This document shows positions 53,618-60,984 of a stretch of 64,000 bases of DNA, one piece after another; position 1 is the stretch's first letter, and every line of letters begins with the position of its first letter. The translations under genes were made by a program, and so were the position numbers. Under the pieces are notes generated by a model, which saw nothing but the letters and a program-made list of their open reading frames with translations, made no database searches and was not told the origin of the DNA. Source of the stretch: Sediminibacillus halophilus (GTDB lineage: Bacteria; Bacillota; Bacilli; Bacillales; Amphibacillaceae); assembly GCF_900103695.1 (NCBI RefSeq), contig NZ_FNHF01000003.1, positions 310,001-374,000 of the forward strand, read 5' to 3'.

Positions 53618-53671
53618 ACTATAGCATAATTTTTGTCATATGATGTAAATAGTTTGTAAAATTTTAAAAAA
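53618..53671 (-). promoter_or_regulatory. PhoP box and -10 of the phn operon
   Basis: Read on the minus strand, hexamers TTTTTT (53671-53666), TTTACA (53660-53655), TTTACA (53649-53644) and TGACAA (53638-53633) repeat every 11 bp, as in Bacillus PhoP boxes (TTWACA with 5-bp gaps). The -10 TATAGT is at 53623-53618, nine bases on, and there is no separate -35. This is the arrangement of PhoP-activated promoters. Confidence 0.8.
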
Positions 53672-53688
53672 ATTTCCCCGATTTCGAT

Positions 53689-53694
53689 TATAAT
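53689..53694 (+). promoter_or_regulatory. -10 box of the 5'-nucleotidase gene
   Basis: TATAAT with no recognisable -35 at 17 bp (AAAAAA), 65 bp before the start codon. The absence of a -35 and the adjacent PhoP box suggest, but do not prove, activation from the same site. Confidence 0.5.
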
Positions 53695-53758
53695 AGATTT
53701 TGCAATTGTTATGATAAATTTAGAGATACAGGAGATAAGCAATCACAGGAGGGAAATC

Positions 53759-55321
53759 ATGCAGACAGCGATTCACGTGTTAGTCACCAGTGATATTCAT
53801 GGGTATATCTATCCGACTACTTACCGGGACCATACAGACCAGGGGCTGGGACTGGCGAAAATTTCCACCCTGGTAAATAAAAAGAGAGCCTGTGGCAATG
53901 TTCTATTGCTCGACAACGGAGACTTGATCCAGGGGAGCCCTTTGACTTATTACCATGCAAAGTATAAACAAGAAGAACCGAACCCGATTATCAAAGTGGC
54001 CAATCATATGGGCTATCAATCGTCGGTTTTTGGAAACCACGAATTCAATTATGGGCAGGAATATTTGAAAAATGTGGTCGAACAAGCTGATTTTCCTTGG
54101 CTTTCCGCGACAGTTGTCGATGAATCTACCGGAAGGCCAGCATTTGGCAATCCATACATCGTAAAAGGGATTGATGGTGTCAAAGTTGCTGTTCTTGGCT
54201 TAACTACTCAGTTCATCCCCAATTGGGAGGAAACCAGGAATATCCAAGGACTTGCGTTTCCCGATGCATTAGAGACGGCAAAAAAATGGGTGGCATTTAT
54301 CCGGGAAACAGAGGAGCCGGACGTACTGATCGTTTCCTACCATGGTGGGTTTGAACGGGATCTGAGAACCGGAGAACCGACCGAACGGCTGACCGGCGAA
54401 AATGAAGGTTATCAAATGCTCCAGGAGTTTGAGGGAGTCGATGTATTGATCACTGGTCACCAACATCGGACAATCGCCGAAACCGTCAACAATATAGCTG
54501 TCGTCCAGCCAAGCAATAATGGACAAGTCCTTGGGGAAGTGACATTGTCATTAGAGAAGAGTGATGCTGGCTGGCAATTGAAACAGGCAGCGCCTGCTGT
54601 CATAGAAATAGACGAACAAATCAAAGCAGATCAAAAAGTGCTGGATTTAATTGCCGATTTTGAGGAAGCCACACAGGAATGGCTGGATAGTCCGATTGGA
54701 AAAATCGAAGGAAGTATGACGATTGATGATCCGATGCAAACACGTTTGCAGGATAATCCATTGATTGAATTCATCAATAAGGTGCAAATGGATGCGGCTG
54801 GAGTGGATATTGCCAATACCGCCCTATTCAATAATGATTCACCCGGGTTTGGTGAAAATGTCACCATGCGGGACATCGTTTCGAACTATATATATCCAAA
54901 CACGTTGAACGTTATCCGGATCAGTGGCCAGGATATCAAGGATGCACTGGAGCAAAGCGCGAAATATTTCCAGGTTGTCGATGGAGAAATCACTGTCAAT
55001 CCAGCTTTTATCGAGCCAAAACCGCAGCATTATAACTATGATATGTGGGAAGGGATCGATTACCAACTGAAAGTCTCCAATCCGGTCGGGGAGCGTGTGG
55101 TCAAACTGGACTACCAAGGCAAGCCGATCGATCTTGACAAGCAGTATGATGTGGTGATGAACAATTACCGTGCTGGCGGTGCCGGCGATTTCGATATGTA
55201 TCAAGGCAAGCCGCTGATCAAGGATATACCGGTCGACATGACCGAGCTTATTGCTGACTACATATTAAAAAGGAAAACAATTAAAGCTAGTTGTGATCAT
55301 AACTGGAAAGTAACCATTTAG
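53759..55321 (+). CDS. Cytoplasmic bifunctional metallophosphatase/5'-nucleotidase
   Basis: 520 residues from ATG 53759 after AGGAGGG; the frame extends to 53711 without a ribosome site. Metallophosphoesterase motifs: VTSDIHGY near 9 (D and H), DNGDLIQGSP near 45, FGNHEFNYG near 82, and ITGHQHRTI near 230. A C-terminal 5'-nucleotidase domain follows (about 325-515; NNDSPGFGENVTMRD, YRAGGAGDFDMY). Unlike UshA or YfkN it has no signal peptide, so it acts inside. It releases phosphate from nucleotides or cyclic nucleotides. Divergent from phnD, so both may serve phosphorus supply. Confidence 0.88.
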   Translation: MQTAIHVLVTSDIHGYIYPTTYRDHTDQGLGLAKISTLVNKKRACGNVLLLDNGDLIQGSPLTYYHAKYKQEEPNPIIKVANHMGYQSSVFGNHEFNYGQEYLKNVVEQADFPWLSATVVDESTGRPAFGNPYIVKGIDGVKVAVLGLTTQFIPNWEETRNIQGLAFPDALETAKKWVAFIRETEEPDVLIVSYHGGFERDLRTGEPTERLTGENEGYQMLQEFEGVDVLITGHQHRTIAETVNNIAVVQPSNNGQVLGEVTLSLEKSDAGWQLKQAAPAVIEIDEQIKADQKVLDLIADFEEATQEWLDSPIGKIEGSMTIDDPMQTRLQDNPLIEFINKVQMDAAGVDIANTALFNNDSPGFGENVTMRDIVSNYIYPNTLNVIRISGQDIKDALEQSAKYFQVVDGEITVNPAFIEPKPQHYNYDMWEGIDYQLKVSNPVGERVVKLDYQGKPIDLDKQYDVVMNNYRAGGAGDFDMYQGKPLIKDIPVDMTELIADYILKRKTIKASCDHNWKVTI

Positions 55322-55329
55322 GTAAAGAA

Positions 55330-55358
55330 GACGGGTGCAGTTGCGCCCGTTTTCCTTT
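55330..55358 (+). terminator. Intrinsic terminator after the nucleotidase gene
   Basis: ACGGG(T/C) arms at 55331-55335 and 55346-55350 (ACGGG/CCCGT) with a GC-rich loop and TTTTCCTTT. Confidence 0.7.
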
Positions 55359-55757
55359 GTGCTGTAACTGCTTTAAAAAGGTAATGACGCGTTTCTTCTA
55401 TATCAATTATGAAGCTGCTTTATAGGGAGCGATCACCTTGAGGCATGGGATTGTTTGTTCCTTGGTGCAGATAAATCGCAATTACAGAGGGCAAATTAAA
55501 TTAAATTGACATTTTAAAAAACGCCAAGCGGAGATTCCGCTTCGGCGTTTCGTTTGATATATAAGCTTTGGCTGAAACTGTCCGGTCAACAGCGCCTATC
55601 CCTCTAAGTTTTAAGTCAGTCCTCTGTGTGCCAAAAAGAGCCACTTCGAGCCTATTCTTAAGCTGGTTGGAGGCCCACACGATGTGGATCATCCAGGCAT
55701 TGCCACAGGAAGTGGTGGATTTAGCCCGTACTCCTTTAAACTTTGTATATCATCTAT
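55359..55757. other. 400-bp stretch without a recognised gene
   Basis: It contains the minus-strand terminator at 55519-55550. A minus-strand frame 55501-55692 reads SAKAYISNETPKRNLRLAFF, protein-like in composition but running through the terminator; it has no ribosome site and may be the trace of a lost gene or mobile element. Confidence 0.4.
55519..55550 (-). terminator. Terminator on the minus strand after the small HTH gene region
   Basis: AAACGCC-AGCGGA pairs with TCCGCT-GGCGTTT; the T run is on the minus strand (complement of AAAAAA near 55516). Confidence 0.8.
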
Positions 55758-55940
55758 TTAGATTCTCTCTCCATTTTTAAGTCGTTCAATAAATTCGTTT
55801 AAGTCTTCTTTTTTAACGCGCCAATGTCTGCCGATTTTGAATCCGGGAATTTTCCCTTCCTGGACTAATTTATAGGTGGTCATCTCACTTAGCTGCAAGT
55901 ATTCTGCAACCTGTGAAACGGTCATGATTTCCTTTTCCAT
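55758..55940 (-). CDS. Excisionase-type helix-turn-helix DNA-binding protein
   Basis: 60 residues; TTGGAGGCG before the ATG. The whole protein is one MerR/excisionase-like HTH domain: MTVSQVAEYLQLSEMTTYKL, then GKIPGFKIGRHWRVKKEDL. Such stand-alone domains occur as excisionases and as small cellular regulators. No integrase, att-like repeat or phage gene is nearby, so a cellular regulator is more likely. The target is unknown. Confidence 0.82.
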   Translation of the reverse strand: MEKEIMTVSQVAEYLQLSEMTTYKLVQEGKIPGFKIGRHWRVKKEDLNEFIERLKNGERI

Positions 55941-56237
55941 AAGGACGCCTCCAAACTGTTAGCATGCTTTTATCATATCATAAATCCGGTTGAATTTTAA
56001 AAATCCGACAAATGATTATACTCCATTATAAAAGAATAGATTCAAATTTGCCTTTTTATACTATTTATTAAAAAGGCCATTATAGAAAAGTATATGGAAG
56101 GAAATTAAAGCTATTTTTCATTGTTTGCGTTTTCTTGCTATTTTGCGGATAAAGCAAGCTGTGATATGATTCGGTTCGTTGACTCAAACAATTACTTTTT
56201 TAAGAATATATATTTTCAAATAGAAAGAGGTGCTCTA

Positions 56238-57698
56238 TTGAATTTACAAAATATCAAGCAGCAATGGTTTGGAAACATTAAAGGAGACGTACTATCCGGT
56301 ATCGTGGTGGCTCTGGCATTGATTCCAGAAGCAATTGCCTTCTCGATAATTGCTGGTGTAGATCCGATGGTCGGATTGTACGCGTCGTTTTGTATCGCTG
56401 TTGTCATTTCATTTGTCGGCGGCCGCCCGGGAATGATTTCCGGTGCGACGGGTGCGATGGCTTTATTGATGGTCACACTAGTGGCTGATCATGGGCTGCA
56501 ATATTTATTTGCCGCGACGGTCCTGACTGGTATCCTGCAAATTCTGTTCGGTGTGTTTAAACTGGCCGCCGTGATGAAGTTTGTCCCCCGATCGGTTATG
56601 GTCGGATTCGTAAATGCTCTGGCAATTCTTATTTTTACCTCGCAACTACAGCACTTTGAAGGAGAAAGCTGGGTAATGTATGCACTAGTCGCATTAACAC
56701 TAGCAATCATTTATTTATTCCCGCGTATTACGAAGGCAATCCCTTCCACTCTGGTCGCTATTATCATTGTTACAGCTGTTGCGATTTTTGGAGATTTTGG
56801 AATCCGTACGGTAGGAGACTTAGGAAACTTGACCCAGCAGCTGCCGGTATTCCTGATACCTTCCATACCATTTTCCCTGGAAACATTGATGATTATTTTC
56901 CCTTACTCCTTGGCTTTGGCAATCGTAGGATTGTTGGAGTCGTTGCTCACTGCCAATATCGTGGATGATATGACAGATACTGAGAGTGATAAAAACAAAG
57001 AAAGCCGTGGACAAGGCATTGCCAATGTCGTAACTGGATTTTTCGGCGGTATGGCTGGTTGTGCCATGATCGGGCAGTCTGTCATCAATGTGAAATCAGG
57101 AGGGAACGGAAGACTTTCATCATTGGTTGCCGGTGTCTTCCTTATGTTTTTGATCATCGCCTTGGGCGGTGTCGTCGTGCAAATCCCGATGGCTGCCCTG
57201 GCTGGCGTTATGATCATGGTGTCGATTGGAACTTTTGACTGGTCCTCTTTGCGCAACATTCATAAACTGCCACGTACGGATGCCGCTGTCATGTTGATTA
57301 CGGTTATTACTGTCGTAGCGACTCATGACCTGTCGAAGGGCGTCCTGGCAGGCGTGCTATTGAGCATGGTGTTCTTCGCTGCCAAGATTTCCAAAGTGAA
57401 AGTGCACGAGATTGTGGCACTTCAAGGGGCGAAGAAAGTGTATAAGATAGAAGGCCAAATCTTCTTTGCCTCGGTAAATGATTTACTGGACAAAATTGAT
57501 TTTAACGATGATGTGAAACAAGTAGAAGTAGACTTATCAAACGCCCACCTTTGGGATGATTCTGCTATTGGGGCATTGGATAAAATCGAGATGAAGTTCG
57601 AACAAAATGATACCGAAGTGGTTTATACAGGACTAAATGAGGAAAGTAAGCATTTGAAAAAGCGGATTGGCGGATTATCCAAAGCATCCGGACATTAA
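56238..57698 (+). CDS. SulP-family anion transporter with STAS domain
   Basis: 486 residues from TTG 56238, which follows AGAGGTG; the longer frame from 56121 lacks a site. About 11 membrane segments; SulP hallmarks are [20 protein letters not shown] near 16-35, GLYASF near 46, SGATGAMA near 66 and [20 protein letters not shown] near 271. A shortened STAS domain occupies about 400-475. Substrate may be sulfate, bicarbonate or another anion. A universal-stress-protein gene lies 27 bp downstream, a pairing often seen for SulP carriers. Confidence 0.9.
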   Translation: MNLQNIKQQWFGNIKGDVLSGIVVALALIPEAIAFSIIAGVDPMVGLYASFCIAVVISFVGGRPGMISGATGAMALLMVTLVADHGLQYLFAATVLTGILQILFGVFKLAAVMKFVPRSVMVGFVNALAILIFTSQLQHFEGESWVMYALVALTLAIIYLFPRITKAIPSTLVAIIIVTAVAIFGDFGIRTVGDLGNLTQQLPVFLIPSIPFSLETLMIIFPYSLALAIVGLLESLLTANIVDDMTDTESDKNKESRGQGIANVVTGFFGGMAGCAMIGQSVINVKSGGNGRLSSLVAGVFLMFLIIALGGVVVQIPMAALAGVMIMVSIGTFDWSSLRNIHKLPRTDAAVMLITVITVVATHDLSKGVLAGVLLSMVFFAAKISKVKVHEIVALQGAKKVYKIEGQIFFASVNDLLDKIDFNDDVKQVEVDLSNAHLWDDSAIGALDKIEMKFEQNDTEVVYTGLNEESKHLKKRIGGLSKASGH

Positions 57699-57725
57699 TA
57701 ATGACAACTAAAAGAGGTGAAGTGC

Positions 57726-58142
57726 TTGTTCAAAAATATTTTGCTGGCCACGGACGGATCCGAACACTCGGTTCGTTCCGCTGATCATGCGATACAACTA
57801 GCCGAGAATTTTGATGGTCGTATTGAAGTCGTCTATGTTGTCGATGGACAGACATCGAAGCAGGATGTACTGCATAATACGGATAAATATGAGTTAGAGC
57901 AAAATAGAAGAGCAAAAGTACAAGGAGTGAAGGAAGTACTGGAACGTTCTAATGTAGAATACCAAATAAACATTCTGCATGGAGAACCAGGCCCGACAAT
58001 TGTAGATCATACCAATAGCGGAAATTTTGATTGTGTCGTTATTGGTAGCAGAGGTTTGAACAATTTGCAGACGATGATTTTGGGTAGTGTCAGCCATAAA
58101 GTGGCTAAGCGAGTGGAATGCCCTGTGCTGATTGTGAAGTAA
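57726..58142 (+). CDS. Universal stress protein (UspA family)
   Basis: 138 residues from TTG 57726 with AGAGGTG upstream (a GTG at 57717 overlaps that site). UspA fold: KNILLATDGSEHS at 3-15, and the ATP-binding loop GSRGLNNLQTMILGSVSHKV near 110-129 (G-2X-G-9X-G-S/T). Cotranscribed with the SulP carrier, it may tune transport according to ATP or energy state; that role is inference. A terminator follows at 58179. Confidence 0.9.
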   Translation: MFKNILLATDGSEHSVRSADHAIQLAENFDGRIEVVYVVDGQTSKQDVLHNTDKYELEQNRRAKVQGVKEVLERSNVEYQINILHGEPGPTIVDHTNSGNFDCVVIGSRGLNNLQTMILGSVSHKVAKRVECPVLIVK

Positions 58143-58178
58143 GTCATCTATTCAGGTGAAATGAAAAATATAAATCCA

Positions 58179-58226
58179 AGGGGCAGCCCCGTAGGTCGAA
58201 AAGAGACCTATAGGACTGCCCCTATT
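58179..58226 (+). terminator. Intrinsic terminator after the Usp gene
   Basis: AGGGGCAG pairs with CTGCCCCT, with an inner GTAGGTC/GACCTAT stem, then ATTT. Confidence 0.75.
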
Positions 58227-58362
58227 TAACTAGAAATCGGCATCTTTAAAAATCGTCCTTTTAAAAGAATGTAAAAGGTCATAATTGATTGTTATGCTTT
58301 TATTCATGTTATAATTGACTTGATTTTAAAGTGTAAGTTCAACAAAAGGAAGGATTGGACAG

Positions 58363-58491
58363 GTGAAATTATATACGATATGCCGTAGCTGTCGTGGGAA
58401 AGGAAGTATTCAAAAAAAATTCTTGTTCTTTCACTTGGAAAATAAATGTCCTACGTGTAATGGGCAAGGGAAGATAATGAAAAAAATATAG
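58363..58491 (+). CDS. Tiny zinc-ribbon protein with two CxxCxGxG motifs
   Basis: 42 residues; GTG at 58363 with AAAGGAAGG nine bases upstream. It reads CRSCRGKGSI near 7-16 and CPTCNGQGKI near 29-38, joined by a basic/aromatic stretch KKFLFFHLENK. Two CxxCxGxG motifs form one DnaJ-type zinc site. DnaJ itself and the anti-TRAP protein of B. subtilis use this module, but this protein is shorter and its length and spacing differ from both. It is alone between the Usp terminator and arsR. The function is unknown. Confidence 0.68.
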   Translation: MKLYTICRSCRGKGSIQKKFLFFHLENKCPTCNGQGKIMKKI

Positions 58492-58577
58492 CATTCCAGT
58501 CATTGCTGGGATCCTCTTCCATTGTGGAGATTATTTGAGGTGGAGGGGGATGCCCGAAGTGTTTTTAATAAAGTTTT

Positions 58578-58599
58578 TTTACTTGCATATATAAGTAAA
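58578..58599. promoter_or_regulatory. Candidate ArsR operator
   Basis: TTTACTT and AAGTAAA form an inverted repeat around eight AT-rich bases, 41 bp before the arsR ATG. ArsR-family sites are imperfect AT-rich palindromes; this is the only good candidate here. Confidence 0.5.
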
Positions 58600-58640
58600 T
58601 CATTATATATTAATATCCGAATCAAAAGGGAGGCGCTTGT

Positions 58641-58985
58641 ATGATAAGGACGGACATTGAAATGGAGAAAGCTGCCATGATCCTCAAATTGTTGGGGGAT
58701 AAAACTCGGCTTACGATGATGAAGCTGCTTGAGAATCACGATTGTTGTGTTTGTGAATTCGTGGAAATATTCCAGGCGAGTCAACCGTCGATCAGCCAGC
58801 ATCTCCGCAAGTTGCGAGATGTTGGGATAGTAAAAGAAGAACGCAGGGGGCAATGGATTTTTTATTCGATCAATCAAAACAGCGAGTATTTTCCATTCGT
58901 CCAGCAAGTGCTCCTGCAATTACCTGAGCAGGAGGATAAACTAAAAGAGCTAGAAGCAAAAGGGACACGGGTTACGTGTTGCTAA
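58641..58985 (+). CDS. arsR: ArsR/SmtB-family arsenic-responsive repressor
   Basis: 114 residues, GGGAGGCG before the ATG. Winged helix with the metal-binding motif DCCVCEF in helix 3 (C35, C36, C38), corresponding to ELCVCDL of ArsR, and the recognition helix SQPSISQHLRKLRDVGI near 50-66. A further CC at the C-terminus (112-113 region) could add ligands. It should release DNA on binding arsenite. It heads arsR-arsB-arsC with a 16-bp gap. Confidence 0.92.
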   Translation: MIRTDIEMEKAAMILKLLGDKTRLTMMKLLENHDCCVCEFVEIFQASQPSISQHLRKLRDVGIVKEERRGQWIFYSINQNSEYFPFVQQVLLQLPEQEDKLKELEAKGTRVTCC

Positions 58986-59001
58986 TTGGAGGGAATAAAC
59001 G

Positions 59002-60300
59002 TTGTCTTTAGCAGTTATAGTAGCATTACTGATTTTTTTGGCTACCCTAGTCCTTGTGATATGGCAGCCGAGAGGGTTATCGATTGGATGGTCTGCCTGC
59101 GGCGGGGCTGTCCTTGCATTGCTGGCAGGAGTGGTCGGTCTTAGTGACGTATGGGAAGTAACCCAAATAGTCTGGAATGCTACCCTTGCCTTTGTTGCAA
59201 TTATTCTTATTTCTTTGATATTGGATGAAATTGGTTTCTTTGAATGGGCAGCTTTACATATGGCGAGAGCAGCCCGCGGAAACGGTGTAAAAATGTTTGT
59301 ATATGTCAGTTTGTTGGGAGCGATTGTGGCCGCCTTGTTTGCCAATGACGGGGCCGCCTTGATCCTCACCCCGATTGTATTGGCGATGGTGCGCAACCTG
59401 AACTTCCAGGAGAAAATGATTTTTCCTTTTATCATGGCGAGTGGATTTATTGCTGATACGACCTCGCTGCCGTTGGTTGTCAGCAACTTGGTGAACATTG
59501 TATCGGCGGACTTCTTCGGCATCGGTTTTCTGGAATATGCATCCCGGATGATCATCCCCAACCTGTTTTCATTGGGCGCAACTGTTTTGGTCTTGTTTAT
59601 TTATTTCAGGAAAAACATTCCCAAACAGTACGACCTGTTCCAGCTAAAAAAACCGGATGAGGCGATAAGAGATCGAAAATTGTTCCGGATCTCCTGGTAT
59701 GTACTCGGTGTCCTACTCATCGGTTACTTTGTCAGTGAATTCGTCGCCCTTCCTGTTTCAATCGTTGCCGGTGTAGTTGCGGTATTCTTCCTGGTGATGG
59801 CCCGTGGAAGCAAGGCAGTAAACACGACAGCGGTGGTGAAGGGTGCACCCTGGGAGATTGTCTTTTTCTCGATCGGTATGTACGTTGTCGTTTATGGCCT
59901 GCGGAATGCCGGGCTAACCGAGGTTTTGGCACGAGCTATAGAGGCGAGTGCAGAACAGGGGCTGTTTGTCGGAACGGTAGCGATGGGCTTCATTGCAGCA
60001 ATTTTATCCTCAATTATGAACAACATGCCGACCGTCATGATTGATGCGCTCGCAATTGCCGAAACCAATACAACAGGCGTCATGAGAGAGGCGCTCATTT
60101 ATGCTAATGTCATTGGATCTGATTTAGGCCCGAAAATTACACCGATCGGTTCCCTTGCGACCTTGCTATGGCTCCATGTCCTCTCGCAAAAAGGCGTGAA
60201 AATCAGCTGGGGCACTTATTTCAAGACAGGGATCATTTTGACGATTCCCATCTTGTTCATTACATTGACAGGACTATTTCTAACGCTATTATTACTATAA
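59002..60300 (+). CDS. arsB: Arsenite efflux carrier ArsB
   Basis: 432 residues; TTG start after GGAGGG. About 12 membrane segments; ArsB motifs [19 protein letters not shown] near 112-130 and [14 protein letters not shown] near 339, with [19 protein letters not shown] near 373. It exports As(III) by proton exchange; no arsA ATPase is present. Typical ArsB length. The gap to arsC is 23 bp. Confidence 0.96.
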   Translation: MSLAVIVALLIFLATLVLVIWQPRGLSIGWSACGGAVLALLAGVVGLSDVWEVTQIVWNATLAFVAIILISLILDEIGFFEWAALHMARAARGNGVKMFVYVSLLGAIVAALFANDGAALILTPIVLAMVRNLNFQEKMIFPFIMASGFIADTTSLPLVVSNLVNIVSADFFGIGFLEYASRMIIPNLFSLGATVLVLFIYFRKNIPKQYDLFQLKKPDEAIRDRKLFRISWYVLGVLLIGYFVSEFVALPVSIVAGVVAVFFLVMARGSKAVNTTAVVKGAPWEIVFFSIGMYVVVYGLRNAGLTEVLARAIEASAEQGLFVGTVAMGFIAAILSSIMNNMPTVMIDALAIAETNTTGVMREALIYANVIGSDLGPKITPIGSLATLLWLHVLSQKGVKISWGTYFKTGIILTIPILFITLTGLFLTLLLL

Positions 60301-60323
60301 CTATAAACAAGGAGATGGATAAC

Positions 60324-60743
60324 ATGGATAAAAAAACACTTTATTTCTTATGTACCGGTAATTCCTGCCGTAGTCAGATGGCCGAAGGGTGGGGGAAAAA
60401 ATATCTTGGAGACGAATGGACGGTCAAAAGCGCCGGAATTGAGGCTCACGGGCTGAATCCGAATGCCGTGAAGGCAATGAACGAGGTTGGAATCGATATT
60501 TCTGATCAAACATCGGACATAATCGATCCGGAAATTCTTAACAATGCGGATTTAGTTGTTACGTTATGCGGAGATGCGGCAGATAAATGTCCGATGACCC
60601 CTCCACAGGTAAAAAGAGAGCACTGGGGTTTCGACGATCCGGCTAAAGCCGAAGGAACAGAGGAAGAAAAATGGAAAGTGTTCCAACGCGTACGTGATCA
60701 AATCGGTGAACGCATTCAACGGTTTGCCGAAACAGGAGAATGA
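60324..60743 (+). CDS. arsC: Thioredoxin-dependent arsenate reductase
   Basis: 139 residues from ATG 60324 after AAGGAG; the frame runs back into arsB but the start is clear. Low-molecular-weight phosphatase fold with the loop CTGNSCRS (C10, C15) and the relay cysteines C82 and C89 in [10 protein letters not shown], identical in position to B. subtilis ArsC. It reduces arsenate to arsenite for export by ArsB. Confidence 0.97.
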   Translation: MDKKTLYFLCTGNSCRSQMAEGWGKKYLGDEWTVKSAGIEAHGLNPNAVKAMNEVGIDISDQTSDIIDPEILNNADLVVTLCGDAADKCPMTPPQVKREHWGFDDPAKAEGTEEEKWKVFQRVRDQIGERIQRFAETGE

Positions 60744-60785
60744 AATAAACTTTAATAATCAGGGACAGAAGCATAGTGACTATAA

Positions 60786-60834
60786 CAAAAACCGAGCGAA
60801 TTCGATTAGCATTTCGAACTCACTCGGTTTTCGT
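60786..60834 (+). terminator. CCGAGCGA-family terminator after arsC
   Basis: AAAACCGAG pairs with CTCGGTTTT, inner GAATTCGA/TTTCGAAC pairs; preceded by CAGGGACAGAAGCAT, as for other members of the family. Confidence 0.75.
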
Positions 60835-60984
60835 TTTGGCCGCCATGTCTTTCCACAACCTTTTTTAAAATATCCTTCTATCTGGTGGAGTCTTTAGTTC
60901 TTTTAACCGAAGGAACGTCTATTCTGCCCAAAGTTAAAATGTGTTAAAGTAAAGAGGAGCATTATCCAGAAAGGATTTGTTTTG

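Noticed and set aside
55758-55940. Phage or integrative-element excisionase
   Set aside because: The HTH type fits, but there is no integrase, attachment repeat or other phage gene in the neighbourhood.
57649-57749. GTG at 57717 as start of the Usp gene
   Set aside because: It overlaps the AGAGGTG ribosome site; TTG at 57726 gives proper spacing and the usual N-terminus.
58950-59561. 203-codon open frame on the minus strand
   Set aside because: Antisense to arsB; no ribosome site or domain.
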